NCBI GenBank assembly: GCA_028532985.1 | Contig: JANCIK010000013.1 | Span: 2,542,001-2,606,000 of the forward strand | Source of the DNA: Stropharia rugosoannulata | Lineage: Eukaryota > Basidiomycota > Agaricomycetes > Agaricales > Strophariaceae | Length of the DNA stretch: 64,000 nucleotides | Direction of reading: 5' to 3' | Shown here: one piece after another, positions 38,377 through 49,002 of the stretch | Position numbering within the stretch: position 1 is the stretch's first letter | Layout of the letters: the number at the start of each line of letters is the position of its first letter | Notes under the pieces: generated by a model | The model's input: the letters and a program-made list of their open reading frames with translations, nothing else | Database searches by the model: none | What the model was told of the DNA's origin: nothing | Made by a program: the position numbers and the translations under genes

Positions 38377-39219
38377 TATACACGCCCTCGTGGAAGCTCG
38401 GTCCCAACCTCAACAAATTGGGAACTCCCGGCGACCACTCTTCAGCTGCCTTCGCCGCAGAACAAACAGCGTCAATTGCGCCATCAAGTCTGTAGACCTC
38501 TGGTTCGCCGATTGCTGCACCAGGTATTGTATAGGACGGCAGCGAAAGCAGTCAGCATACCCAACCAGTTGGTAGTTGCGATTACTCGGGAACGCGACGC
38601 AGGCTTCAGTCATTCTTGACTCTCTGGGCGTACAAAGCCGACGCACGTTGGACACTATCAGGATACAAGACGACCCTTACATTATCAATATGCCTACCTT
38701 TTGAATCATTACCCATTCGTTTGAGTCTTTCAGGAGACCGTCTTTGGCGCTGTTCATCGTACATATCAAAATGGCAAGAAAAGATCCAGGATCATTAATT
38801 TGTAAGCAACTATAAATACTCTACTCAGTTTTCTCTTAAGCGCTCGGGCGAAGGTAGTAGAGTCTAGAAGCTTAGAACATCAGGAACACCGTTAAATTCG
38901 ATGACTTCCTAACATGAGTTCCGAATACTTATAGGCAGCACGAGCAACACGGGTGGCTGCTGGCGAGGGCCTTCAAGCTGAAGCTTCAGGCGCCCGACTG
39001 CGTATATAATTTGACTTGAACCAGAACAAGGATATGTTGAGGGTATGACCTGGTATGATACATGACAGTGGTAGATGTATGAATGTTTTTATCAAATATT
39101 TTGTCGGACAATTAAACGGATACTGCGGAGTCCGGACTACGTTGACCGCCAAATTGGCAATTGCGCAGCAGGCTCTCGGTCCCATAATCCATTCTTTAAC
39201 CCCCCTTACAAGTTCCACC
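38377..39219. other. Spacer between array copies 1 and 2
   Basis: No gene recognised. Holds the 3' end of copy 1 and the upstream region of copy 2. Confidence 0.45.
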
Positions 39220-39912
39220 ATGATCCTAGTTAAGCCAGAACACGACTCCCAGTCCGACACAACTTCAGTGACAAAGATGCCTGGAGTGTCCTCACCAATG
39301 GAACCACCACCACGACATTACCTCCTCCTCGTCTCTCTGTCGTGCGTCGTCTCTACCCTGGCGGTTGGCTTTGTCCTCCTTGATGTCGCGAGCCGGAATA
39401 CCCTAGTAGCCCTCCCGGTGATTGTGGCATACATCCTCACCCTTCCTTACCAAGGCGCGGCCCTCCTGTCGTACCGGTCCTTCCCTCATCGCCAGACCGA
39501 ATCAAGCTTCCGCTTCAACCCCTCATCACAGCACGCAGTCGCCTACGCCTTCCTCCTCGTCGCGCTATGGGGCGCATCCACTGCCATGGCGGCCGTCAGA
39601 CTCGATGTCGAGATACGCACGCATCCAAGATACTCCCTGATTGATTGTGTCAACAGTCCGATCATGACAATCCTATACCCGACGAGCTCCTCCACCCAAA
39701 CCATCTGTCCAGAGATCAACGACCCCATGATGTATTGGGAGTCGGTTGCTGCTATGATCGCGACTTCGCTTCAATTCCAGCTGCTAGTCGCGCTTGTTTG
39801 GGTGTGCTGGAGGCATAGTACGAAGGCTGCGCTTTCGCGCTTTGCGCCGCCATCGCAGACCCAGATCACAGACTATTCCTCGGCGCTCGATGCTAAACTC
39901 GAATCGGCGTGA
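39220..39912 (+). CDS. Four-TM membrane protein, tandem array copy 2
   Basis: Single-exon 230-aa paralogue beginning MILVKPEHDSQSDTTS, the start most different from the family MIVxE. Core motifs are kept: LPYQGAALLSYRSFPHRQTE, FNPSSQHAVAYAFLL and YWESVAAMIATSLQ. The loop cysteines are 19 residues apart. The reading frame continues upstream of this ATG without a stop for 55 codons, but alignment with paralogues supports the ATG at 39220. Function unknown. Confidence 0.8.
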   Translation: MILVKPEHDSQSDTTSVTKMPGVSSPMEPPPRHYLLLVSLSCVVSTLAVGFVLLDVASRNTLVALPVIVAYILTLPYQGAALLSYRSFPHRQTESSFRFNPSSQHAVAYAFLLVALWGASTAMAAVRLDVEIRTHPRYSLIDCVNSPIMTILYPTSSSTQTICPEINDPMMYWESVAAMIATSLQFQLLVALVWVCWRHSTKAALSRFAPPSQTQITDYSSALDAKLESA

Positions 39913-40339
39913 TTTGGTGGATTCGCGCGTGGCAGCTCAATTCCGTGTTACCCGGTGGGTGTTTCAACTCTCGCACACCGGTCGACCTGGCGCGGCGTCT
40001 TACTGCCATCCTAGGTAGATCTTGGGCAGGCGGCTGTACTACAAGGGGATTTTTTTTTGCCAATGCCGAGTCACAGAGTCATTGCAACTTCAAGGTTGTA
40101 CTTACACCCACCAAATACTAGTATTTATAGCGCGTGCAGGCAAGAGCTCGGCAGATATATCACATATGATACTTATTGTACTTACACTAGTGATTAGATC
40201 ACCATATGCACATATACTCTGCTGGGTTGTACGCTTGTTCGTTTGACTATTTATGTAAATGGACTGCGCATTAGGCTAGCCTGTTCCGTGCTGTGCTGTG
40301 TCGCGACCCTTCTCTACCTTTCCCCCTTCCCCTGGTACG
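39913..40339. other. Spacer between array copies 2 and 3
   Basis: No gene recognised in this 427-bp spacer. Confidence 0.45.
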
Positions 40340-41017
40340 ATGATTGTAGTGGAAAACGACCAGTCCGACGCAGCGTCAACCAATACGCTCGTCACCTCAA
40401 CAGCGCAAAGAATACCAAAGCACTATCTCCTTCTCATTTCCATCTCCTGCATCGTCTCTATCCTCGCCTTCTGCTTTGTCCTGGTGGATGTCGCCGTTGA
40501 GACCACGATTCTGGCCGTGCCAGTGATCCTTGCATACACCCTCTTCCTACCATACCAAGGCGCCGCCCTCCTCCTACACTGGCTTCAAAGACACCAGACC
40601 GAGTCGATATTCCCGTTCACCCCGGCATCGCGACGCGCAATCGCATACGCCCTGTTTCTCCTAGTCCTATGGGGCGCGTCGATGGTCACGGCGTCCATCC
40701 GGCTCCATTCCCAGGTACTATCGTACCCGCTCGTTCGCGACACGACCTGTTACGTCCCAATCCCCAATAACGGTACTGTCGACACCTCCGAAGGCTCGAG
40801 TTCATTTACGTATACCTTCATCGACTGTCAAATGACTTACGGTCCTATCTTCTACTGGCCTTCAATTGCATCAGTCATAGCGACTTCACTTCAATCTCTG
40901 CTGTTGGTTGGCATCATCTCGGTCTGCTGGAGACACAGAAAAACGGCTGATGAATCAAGCCTATCCCCTCCACATTCTACCTCCCCCATGAGCGAGTCCA
41001 AAATCCTGTCGGCCTAA
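40340..41017 (+). CDS. Four-TM membrane protein, tandem array copy 3
   Basis: Single-exon 225-aa paralogue beginning MIVVENDQSDAASTNTLVTS. Motifs: LPYQGAALLLHWLQRHQTES, FPFTPASRRAIAYALFLL and YWPSIASVIATSLQSLL. It has the longest inter-cysteine loop of the family: 25 residues, rich in Gly/Ser/Thr with an N-glycosylation sequon (NNGT). Closely related to copy 4, with which it shares almost the whole N-terminus. Function unknown. Confidence 0.83.
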   Translation: MIVVENDQSDAASTNTLVTSTAQRIPKHYLLLISISCIVSILAFCFVLVDVAVETTILAVPVILAYTLFLPYQGAALLLHWLQRHQTESIFPFTPASRRAIAYALFLLVLWGASMVTASIRLHSQVLSYPLVRDTTCYVPIPNNGTVDTSEGSSSFTYTFIDCQMTYGPIFYWPSIASVIATSLQSLLLVGIISVCWRHRKTADESSLSPPHSTSPMSESKILSA

Positions 41018-41573
41018 GGCGTCGAGACCTGTAAAATCCTGTGAGTGCTCAGACGATGTGCATTTCCTTATCGACTTATGTTGGTTAGATTTAGCGTTCC
41101 ATCCATGGCTCATACTGTGCTCCAGAAAGAGGTGTAATGAACCCGCTTCAGCTGCTTGCTATGCTCGAGGTGGACAAAACATTTGTCACGACCACTACCA
41201 TGATTTTATGATGGAGGGGCTGAATAAGTAATGTAACATTCCTGATAACATGCTCCTGGACACTCGCTGTACTCTAGTATTATTTATGTATCCCTTTACC
41301 CCTTTATTCAAATTCCTTCAAACAGGTCCATCAGCTTGATTTCTTTGTAAGAGCCTTCGGCCCTTGGAAGGGAGATGCGCATTTTGAGTGACAGGTTCAG
41401 GGTACCACCAGTCTGGGATCGTAAACTTGATCTATTTTAAGAGAAACTGTTCAACGTTCAACTTCTCGAGTTCTCCATCAGTTATGTAACTACTACATAT
41501 GTAAGTGCTAACAATTAAAAGGCTTCAAAATCCGTGTACGTCGCCCGAGCCCACATCTCAACTCTTCTTCACA
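41018..41573. other. Spacer between array copies 3 and 4
   Basis: No gene recognised in this 556-bp spacer. Confidence 0.45.
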
Positions 41574-42212
41574 ATGATTGTCGTAGAGCAAGACCAGTCA
41601 GACGCTGCATCCACCAACACCCTCGTAACCTCAGTCGCGCAACGCATACCACGACACTATCTCCTCCTTATCTCTCTCTCCTGCGTCGTGTCCACCTTAG
41701 CCTTCAGCTTTGTTCTGGCAGATGTCGTCATAGACTTTCCAATCCTTGCCACCCCTGTGGTTATCGCATATGTCTTCCTACTCCCTTACGCAGGCGCCGG
41801 CCTCCTACTGCATTGGCTCCACCGTCACCAAACCGAGTCGATCTTTCCGTTCACCCCATCCTCCAGACGCGCAATAGCTTATGCGTTGTTCCTCACCGTA
41901 TTATGGACAGCATCGACAATCATGGCTGCAGTCAGGCTCCATTTTCAAATACTCCGATATCCAAGCCTTTTAGTATTTGAATGTCCAACTTTTGACGGAA
42001 GTACCCCCGGGATTACTTGCGAATATAGGAACGACCCTATAGTTTATTGGCAGTCAATCGCTTCAGTGGTCGCGACTTCGATTCAGCTTATACTTTCAAT
42101 CGCCACTGTCTGGGTTTGCTGGAGGCACCCGAAGTCGAATATCTCGGATTACTCACCCCCGCGGTCCAACGCGTCTTCCCCAACACGAGAATCTAAAATT
42201 ATATCAATCTAA
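41574..42212 (+). CDS. Four-TM membrane protein, tandem array copy 4
   Basis: Single-exon 212-aa paralogue beginning MIVVEQDQSDAASTNTLVTS. Motifs: LPYAGAGLLLHWLHRHQTES, FPFTPSSRRAIAYALFL and YWQSIASVVATSIQLIL, then VCWRHPKS. Cysteines (ECPTFDGSTPGITC) bracket 11 residues. Last copy of the array, and nearest in sequence to copy 3, so the duplication between these two is probably the most recent. Function unknown. Confidence 0.83.
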   Translation: MIVVEQDQSDAASTNTLVTSVAQRIPRHYLLLISLSCVVSTLAFSFVLADVVIDFPILATPVVIAYVFLLPYAGAGLLLHWLHRHQTESIFPFTPSSRRAIAYALFLTVLWTASTIMAAVRLHFQILRYPSLLVFECPTFDGSTPGITCEYRNDPIVYWQSIASVVATSIQLILSIATVWVCWRHPKSNISDYSPPRSNASSPTRESKIISI

Positions 42213-44609
42213 TAGTGGTATGACAGGCGTAAGCGCAGCAGGACCCAGGTCACGCGTTTGTCTGGTGAGTCTTTCGGAGGCTTCTGCCCATGTTTTTAAC
42301 TTCTTATCGTCTGAATCGGTTCTTACCCAGCTTACTCCGCCCATGTATTTCTCACAACTGGCTTAAAAAAGATGTGCAAAGAGCTGCGGACGCCTAGTTG
42401 TTATTGTTCTATGCCTTTCTAATTGTACTGTATCTTCTGTAGTTACGAGACGTTATCCTCTTCTGTACATGGCCCCATCCATTGTTTTGCACGTTTTCTG
42501 TTCGTGTGTATACGTAGACTGTACTACTAGTGACGTTTTCTTTTTACCATCTCAAACATGTCGTTCATCTGCCGGTATGGCAGCCGTCGGCATGCTACCG
42601 GCATGGTCGTTGCCGAAGTCTAATCATTCGCGCTCCGAGCAGTTTTTGCCAAGTACTGATTTATACTTATACCTACGGCGCACCCTGACAATTGATACAG
42701 AGATCCGGCTTGGAGCCGGCAACTCATGGGCATAAGTGCTATCAAATAAGTATCCTCAGTCTTGGGCAACCATCTACTTAAGTACATGTAGCGCAGGCAC
42801 AGCTTGTATATCAGAATATTTCTCTCGCTCACTCTGCATGACGTTGTTATATGATCAGTAAGTACACCAGGAACATTTTACGGCATCAAGTAAGTATGCT
42901 GTTCAGTTGTTTGCACCCATATCTAATGCTTTTCAGGCTGCCCGCCCAAATACCCGTGTATCCGACAAGGTACGGCATCCAATAGGCTACTGGGCAGGAT
43001 GTGTCAACAGAGTAGGAGTTAGACGCCACCGTCCCTTGTATGTAGCTTAGAATTAAGATGAAGCTCTTGCATTTGTACATCATCAACTCCTGCAGGTCGG
43101 ATTTTTTAAGCTCACCAAGGTAATGGGCATCTTAAGTCACGGCAAGCTTGTCTTCTTAACCATAGAGATGTAACAACTTGTGGATTACATCTGACCCAGG
43201 TCAAATATGTCAGTAAATGGCAAGTGCTTACGACCCGCACGTCTTGTAAGCATGCCACTATTTGGCCATGTACTATTTACAACTGAATACACATATAATT
43301 GTTACTCTATAGGATTGATTCAGATTCCCCGCCAGCAAACCAGGTGGGCTATCAAACTGTCACTGAGGGCGGGCGAGCACATGTTCGTCAACTTTGATAT
43401 GATCAGTGAGCAGCTTGATTAAGAAGAAGAGTAGACCTACTCATGTAGAGCCGACATATCGGGATGAGTATATGTAAATATTCTTGAGTGGGAAAGAGAA
43501 GGAGGCTTTAACTGAGGGATGAACGTTTGAACTTAAATAACTCCTGCGATGGACCGGAAATAGAAATTGAAAAAAACATCCAGACAAACGCATTCTTGTG
43601 TCGTACAATTTGCCATTGAAAAATCAGTAACAAGTATACGACATACTTGCTCGGTATTATGAACCCTTGAAGTTGTAATGCTACCACTTAATCCATAATT
43701 TTTTAATGCCAAACCCCAGTAGTTTTTAGGGTAAATCATTAATGTTATAGTCTTCGGTACTGGGAATTCTGAAGATCTGGTCTTACTGCAGCCTCGCTTC
43801 TTTTCTCTCCATAGGTCTCTTCGATCAATTACAATGACACTTCGGAGAGAGTGACTGTCTATGTGCCGATCTATATGCGAACCCGGCCTCGGGGAGCTGT
43901 GTACTGTGTACATGGTCTTCCATTATTCCCATCTGAACTTTAAAAATCAGTAGTTGCTGCACTTTCTTTTGGTCATCGCTCAAGCTGAAGAAGCAGTTCA
44001 TAAAAGAAGCTGCGTTGCACACCATAATTTACAGCCGCTTGACAACAGGCGCTCTTCGCTCTCGACTAAAGCGGCCACGATCCGCACGACGGCACGGGGA
44101 TTCTCCGCATCGAGGCTCGACGTGCGGCACGGCGTCCCACGTGGGGCAACGCGCCTTCTCACAGGCGACACGCTGCAGGTCTCAGGACACTGTTCAAAAC
44201 TATCTCCGTACGTATTCATAGCTCTGAATCATGAGAAATGTCGCCATGATGAACCTTATATTCATGAGGAATGTGATTATTTTGTCTACGCATGAGCAGT
44301 GCTCAAGTAGGCAAATCATGCCAGACGGAGGACCGCAAATCTGACCTAGGTTGCTCCATGCAATTGATGTTAAATATGCTTCCACCAAAGCAAGCGGGAA
44401 GGTGACTGGGATCGGGATCGCACCGACCGCGAAGAGCGCCTGGGGTATTCTGAGTTAGGTTATTATTAACGGACAGGAACGCAGGTATTTCCATAATCGA
44501 ATCGCTTATAAGTTATAATCATTGCCCGGCTAGCTCTATTCACGACCACCTCTCTCACGCCAGCGTACTCAGCTCGCCCATTCCAATAGTCGCACTAGTC
44601 TCAGTACTT
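42213..44609. other. Intergenic region, about 2.4 kb, no gene recognised
   Basis: Several 60-130 codon frames occur on both strands but none has an intron-exon pattern, motif or composition I can support. It separates the four-TM array from the thioesterase gene. Confidence 0.5.
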
Positions 44610-45736
44610 ATGTCTTCGAGCTCAAGATTCGATAGCAGGGTGCGATTCTCTGCGCCATCGCAGACCACAGAGCGTGCTCATACGGCCGGAGCTTCCATTG
44701 AGCGGTCCTCAGTGCCACCAAGCGTACCCCACTCTCACCAACGCTCTACACCAACGCCCACACCAAGAAGTAAATCGTCATCTATCTCAGCCTTAGAGCT
44801 TTCCACAGACCTAGGCGAGGAAGTGGGATCTCAGAGCGACCAATTTCATATTCCATGTCCAACGATTCCACCGGCCGGGGACACACTTACGGATGAGGGC
44901 CATGGACATGCCCATAAGGAGCTCAATGACGCTACAGCGGCGAGCGCGGGGAATAGTGATCTCCCTAAACCCAAAGGCCCCACAAAACGCATCTGGGTTG
45001 ATCCCGTCGCGCTCCCCGCCCACACCCACCCGACGCCCATAGGCGGCAATGCGCCAGATTACGTCAAGCGGCTCAATTACAATACGGTAATGTTCTACGG
45101 TGTCGGCGCAGAGGGCTCCTTCGGCGAGCGCGTAGGGCGCGCGATCCGCTTCTTGGACGTCAGTCTGCGGCGCGCCGGTGGCGGATCTGACGGGGGTGGA
45201 GAAGGCCGGCTAGAAGCGACTACGACGGCGGAGGTGGAGGTGACCAAACGTGAGTGTTCCAGAGAGTTATTTATTCTGTACGACCTTTCTTCGCGATGAC
45301 TGACGGACGATAGATATGCTGAATGGCGCCGGAATGCTCCATGGCGGGTGTGTTGCGTACCTGATTGACAACTGCTGCAGTACGCCGCTTGTCGTGCTTG
45401 GGATCCTCAAGAACGTCAATGGTGTCGGAGTCACCCAGAGCATGACCATTCTGTTCCACTCCCCAGCGCCGCTGTGAGCCCGTCTTCAGATATAATCTGA
45501 CAATGAGGTGTTCATTCTTGGACTTTTTGTTCGCAGTGGAACTGTACTACAGATCGTCAGTACTTCCATGACACTAGGCGGGCGCGTTATGAGTTCGCGA
45601 TGCGAGGTATGAAAATACATACGCGATGTACTTCAGACAATAACTGACGATTTTCAATTACAAGATTCTGAACAAGAACACCGGACGCATGGTTGCGTCT
45701 GCCTTCCTGAGTAAGATGCAACCTGCAAAACTTTAG
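44610..45736 (+). CDS. Hot-dog fold thioesterase (4HBT type)
   Basis: Four exons, 44610-45249, 45314-45473, 45537-45606 and 45665-45736 (942 nt, 313 aa). The first 150 residues are Ser/Pro-rich and probably disordered (STPTPTPRSKSSSIS). The catalytic domain starts about YVKRLNYNTVMFYGVGAEGS and includes the hot-dog signature MLNGAGMLHGGCVAYLID (HGG at aa 223-225), then GVGVTQSMTILFHSPA, GGRVMSSRCE and MVASAFLSKMQPAKL at the C-terminus. Such enzymes hydrolyse acyl-CoA thioesters, or related acyl thioesters. Substrate and location are unknown; there is no clear targeting peptide. Confidence 0.88.
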
Positions 45737-46604
45737 AGAAGTGTTGGCCACACCCTCACGGCGCCGGTTTCCCAAATGTGCCCGGCGTGTGATGCTTGCA
45801 TTAAAATCTGTCATTCAACGCCTTACCACAGCGTACCACGCCCTCGGTACACGCATTATGTGAAACTATGCTCGCCGTGTCACCCGCTACTATGAATAAT
45901 GTGGTTTGTTCGGATCGCATGGTCGCTATCATTCTCAACCGGTTCTCAATCAAATTATGACTCAAGACGAGACGCGACGTCTATATAGGTAATTCACGCA
46001 GTCATTTGCGCCGACAAGGAGGACAGAGTTCTACCTAGGGACAATTGCAAAGTCCTTATCTCTCCATAAATGCGAATCTATACGGTACCGTTAGGCACAT
46101 ACTATTACAAGCCCATTGACATGACCCTATCTACTGAATATACTATGCCACTGATATTCTGATTCTCTTCATATGATTGATATGTACTACTATTTATTAT
46201 ATCGTTATCTGTACAAATGGAAAATAAATTGAACACGATCCACATATGTATATTTTTGTTTGTGGCACGCCTCCCGTCGTTCCCGGGAATGAGGATAGTT
46301 TTAGGTGGTATAGCACAATGAGAGCAAGCATCTCTAATTCTCTAATGCATTTGAGTGTAATAATTATATTCTCTAGTTTTTGTTTGGGGCTTTAAACCAT
46401 CCCACGACATCGCTGTAGCTCACCGAACATATTGAGCTCTCTGGGTCACACTAAAATTAAAAAGTGACAGACGCCTGCGATATGACATATAATATTTACA
46501 CAGCCGCGGCTATGAACAAACGTGAAGTAGCTGGCCACACATTGAATGTACAGGCGCTCTGATATGATGATAATGACCGTACGGTAATTGTAGTACATAA
46601 ATAC
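45737..46604. other. Intergenic region
   Basis: AT-rich spacer without recognised features between the thioesterase gene and the kinase-like pseudogene. Confidence 0.5.
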
Positions 46605-46887
46605 CTATGCAGATTGAGCGAGCTCCGCCAGCCGCTCGGGCTGGTACAAATCATGTTCCTTTTTCATTACTGCATGTGAGCAAACACCCGGAGTCCATCG
46701 CTTGTCTTCATTGGCAGATGGATATCTCGCTTCACCATCCAAGTTCGCCGCCCAATCAAAATCCACAAGCATCCCGCGACCTTCAGCGGAGCATATCACA
46801 TTCGCGTCATGCAGATCCCCAAACACCAGTCAATTATTGTGCAAGATGTTCACTGCCGCCTCAATCCCCACCAACACGTTCGCAGTA

Positions 46888-47250
46888 TGGCTGTCCATGT
46901 GAGGAAATATTCCGCGCGAATATTTTGCGACTTTTCATGTGCGCGAAAGTTTACACACACACTGCGCGGAAAAGTTAAAGCATGCGCGAAAGTTTTCAGG
47001 CTTGCGCGGAAAAACTTAGCATGCGCGAAAAATAGTTCAAGGTCAAATCTGACCTGCGCGGACTTTTTACAGTCATTTCTGTGTGCGCGGAAATACTTGT
47101 ACAGTGCGCGGAAAAGTTTGCAAAGTTACGCGAAAGTTTTGAGAATTAAGGTTTGCTAGTGTGCCGTGCTGCCGTGCTTAGATAATTGATGTGCACGGCA
47201 GAACGCCGGCATGCTGAATGAGAGAATTCACACGGTTTTCCTTCCATGAA
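46888..47250 (+). repeat. Left arm of inverted repeat
   Basis: Pairs with 47551-47913 in reverse orientation; ends inwardly at CTTCCATGAA. Confidence 0.85.
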
Positions 47251-47550
47251 CTTCCGCCTGCACTTCCCTCACTATGCATGAAAATCAGCTGTATTGTGTC
47301 ATTTATACAATTTAAAACACCAATAATGACTTTTGATAGGTATTTTTGTTCTGAGATGTTGTGTTCTTGCCCAATAATACTTAGATATGGGGTGGTTACG
47401 TCGGAATTTAGGCATTCAAACAATACCCAGGTCTTATCAGTTCTACCCAAGCATTAAAATGTATTCCCAACCATATCATTGACTTCCTTAACTATTTTGT
47501 GCATTTTGAGAGTGTTCTACTTCAGTAGTAGGCCAGACAGCAGGCGATAT

Positions 47551-47913
47551 TTCATGGAAGGAAAACCGTGTGAATTCTCTCATTCAGCATGCCGGCGTTC
47601 TGCCGTGCACATCAATTATCTAAGCACGGCAGCACGGCACACTAGCAAACCTTAATTCTCAAAACTTTCGCGCAACTTTGCAAACTTTTCCGCGCACTGT
47701 ACAAGTATTTCCGCGCACACAGAAATGACTGTACAAAATCCGCGCAGGTCAGATTTGACCTTGAACTATTTTTCGCGCATGCTAAGTTTTTCCGCGCAAG
47801 CTCGAAAACTTTCGCGCATGCTTTAACTTTTCCGCGCAGTGTGTGTGTAAACTTTCGCGCACATGAAAAGTCCCAAAATATTCGCGCGGAATATTTCCTC
47901 ACATGGACAGCCA
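47551..47913 (-). repeat. Right arm of inverted repeat
   Basis: Reverse-complement copy of 46888-47250; begins inwardly at TTCATGGAAG. Confidence 0.85.
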
Positions 47914-48520
47914 TATCGCAGGAGGCGTTTCACGCTCTGGATCATTCAGCAGCAGCCAGAGTGATGGACTATCCTCGATATACTCCATGACGATCATGAG
48001 CAGGCCGCCAACAACACGCTCACATGCATATAATTTTGGGGCAAACCCAGCATCAGACAGAAGTTTATGCGCTTCTGCATTGTACTGACCAGTAAACTTG
48101 ATAATGACAATGAACGTTGTTGTGGCATCAGTACCAAGAGTGATTACATACAACATGCTGGTCCCCATTCCCAGACGTGGCACAGAAGTTAAGGCAGGCT
48201 GGCCAATATTAGAGAGGATACCGCGATAGCATACGTGCATTAGAGGGTTGCCAGAAATCTCAATCGGATTTGGGTACACCGCAGGGATGTCTAGGGCATC
48301 AGCGTCGAACAGAGCTCTGTAGTACTTCGCAAGTTCGTCTTGACACGATGAGATGCACTTGAAAATACGAGCGAGGCGGATAATATTGTCCTCCAAGTGA
48401 AATCCGGTTGAGAAGTCCAAGGTGAGGAACCTAGACACATAGACACAGACAGCAACGCCGATTTCAATCCAAGTCCCAGAGACAGCAAATATTATGACGC
48501 GGAAATTGCAAGAGACTCGT

Positions 48521-49002
48521 AATGATGACGCGAACTGGAAATCAACTGTTGTTATTCGGCGTTCAATATTGAAAACATCACTTTACCTCCTGCGCCAACA
48601 AAATTTTCGTGTAGTCAGCAATAGCTTTAATGAACGGGTCCGGGGTCTCCCCCTTTTCCCGACACTTTCGAGCTCCAGTGTAGCTTTTGAGAGACCAGAT
48701 ATAGTGTAAGAGTGGACTTGGAGTGGACCAACTTGCATCTGGCTGGATGTTCCGCGCCCGTTCAAATTTGTACCCCTAACTAGCACACCTCTCCAGTACC
48801 TCGTCGATTTCCACACCTGTCCTCCATGCTCGCAGAACAAGCCTGGCAAACAGTTGGCAACTTTTCCTGAAGGAAAACATCACATGACGTCAAACAAACA
48901 AACAAACATCATGCATCACAGGATGTCAGACGAACTCGTCCATACCTCGAGGCTTGCACTGCAACAGCAATCAGAATGCCATGACCAGCCTATATCTCCA
49001 TT
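48521..49002. other. Spacer between kinase remnant and PD-(D/E)XK-like ORF
   Basis: The two accessory genes face away from each other across this spacer, which would have held both promoters. No other feature seen. Confidence 0.4.

Larger units (their letters stand above)
46888..47913. mobile_element. Foldback/MITE element with 363-bp terminal inverted repeats
   Basis: A 1,026-bp insertion. The left arm (46888-47250) and right arm (47551-47913) are inverted copies of the same 363 bp, differing by only about half a dozen bases by eye. Outer ends read TGGCTGTCCATGTGAGG and are flanked on both sides by TA, the expected target duplication of Tc1/mariner-type insertion. The 300-bp centre has no transposase. 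The arms are full of GCGCGGAAA/GCGCGAAA motifs spaced roughly every 15-35 bp. The insertion interrupts the kinase-like gene. Near-identity of the arms suggests recent origin or arm homogenisation. Confidence 0.88.
46605..48520 (-). pseudogene. Kinase-like gene remnant, split by an inverted-repeat element
   Basis: Two minus-strand fragments flank the element at 46888-47913. The upstream part (about 48520-47916) reads through GTSMLYVITLGTDATTTFIV, IIKFTGQYNAEAHKLLSDAG and LLMIVMEYIEDSPSLWLLL, which resembles the nucleotide-binding lobe and hinge of a protein-kinase-like fold. The downstream part (about 46885-46605) reads NVLVGIEAAVNILHNN, a TGA, then LVFGDLHDANVICS and MLVDFDWAANLDGEARYP, equivalent to the catalytic and DFD loops, and ends at a TAG. 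Even with the element set aside, a frame change near the insertion and the TGA remain. Similar kinase-like domains are common in large Agaricomycete families. No ATG was found for the 5' end. Non-functional by inspection. Confidence 0.78.

Noticed and set aside
39055..39219. 55-codon N-terminal extension of array copy 2
   Set aside because: Open by chance upstream of the ATG that aligns with paralogues; extension has no similarity to the other copies.
42469..43422. Frames of 66-88 codons in the 42.2-44.6 kb gap
   Set aside because: No conserved motif, intron pattern or non-random composition; expected by chance in this length.
43998..44219. 73-codon minus-strand frame with several Cys/Arg
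   Set aside because: No signal peptide, no start that fits, overlaps frames on the other strand; likely chance.
46809..47159. 116-codon frame (and its near copy at 47642-47914) as a protein
   Set aside because: Both lie inside the inverted-repeat arms and simply translate the repeated GCGCGAAA motif; the two frames mirror each other because the arms are inverted copies.
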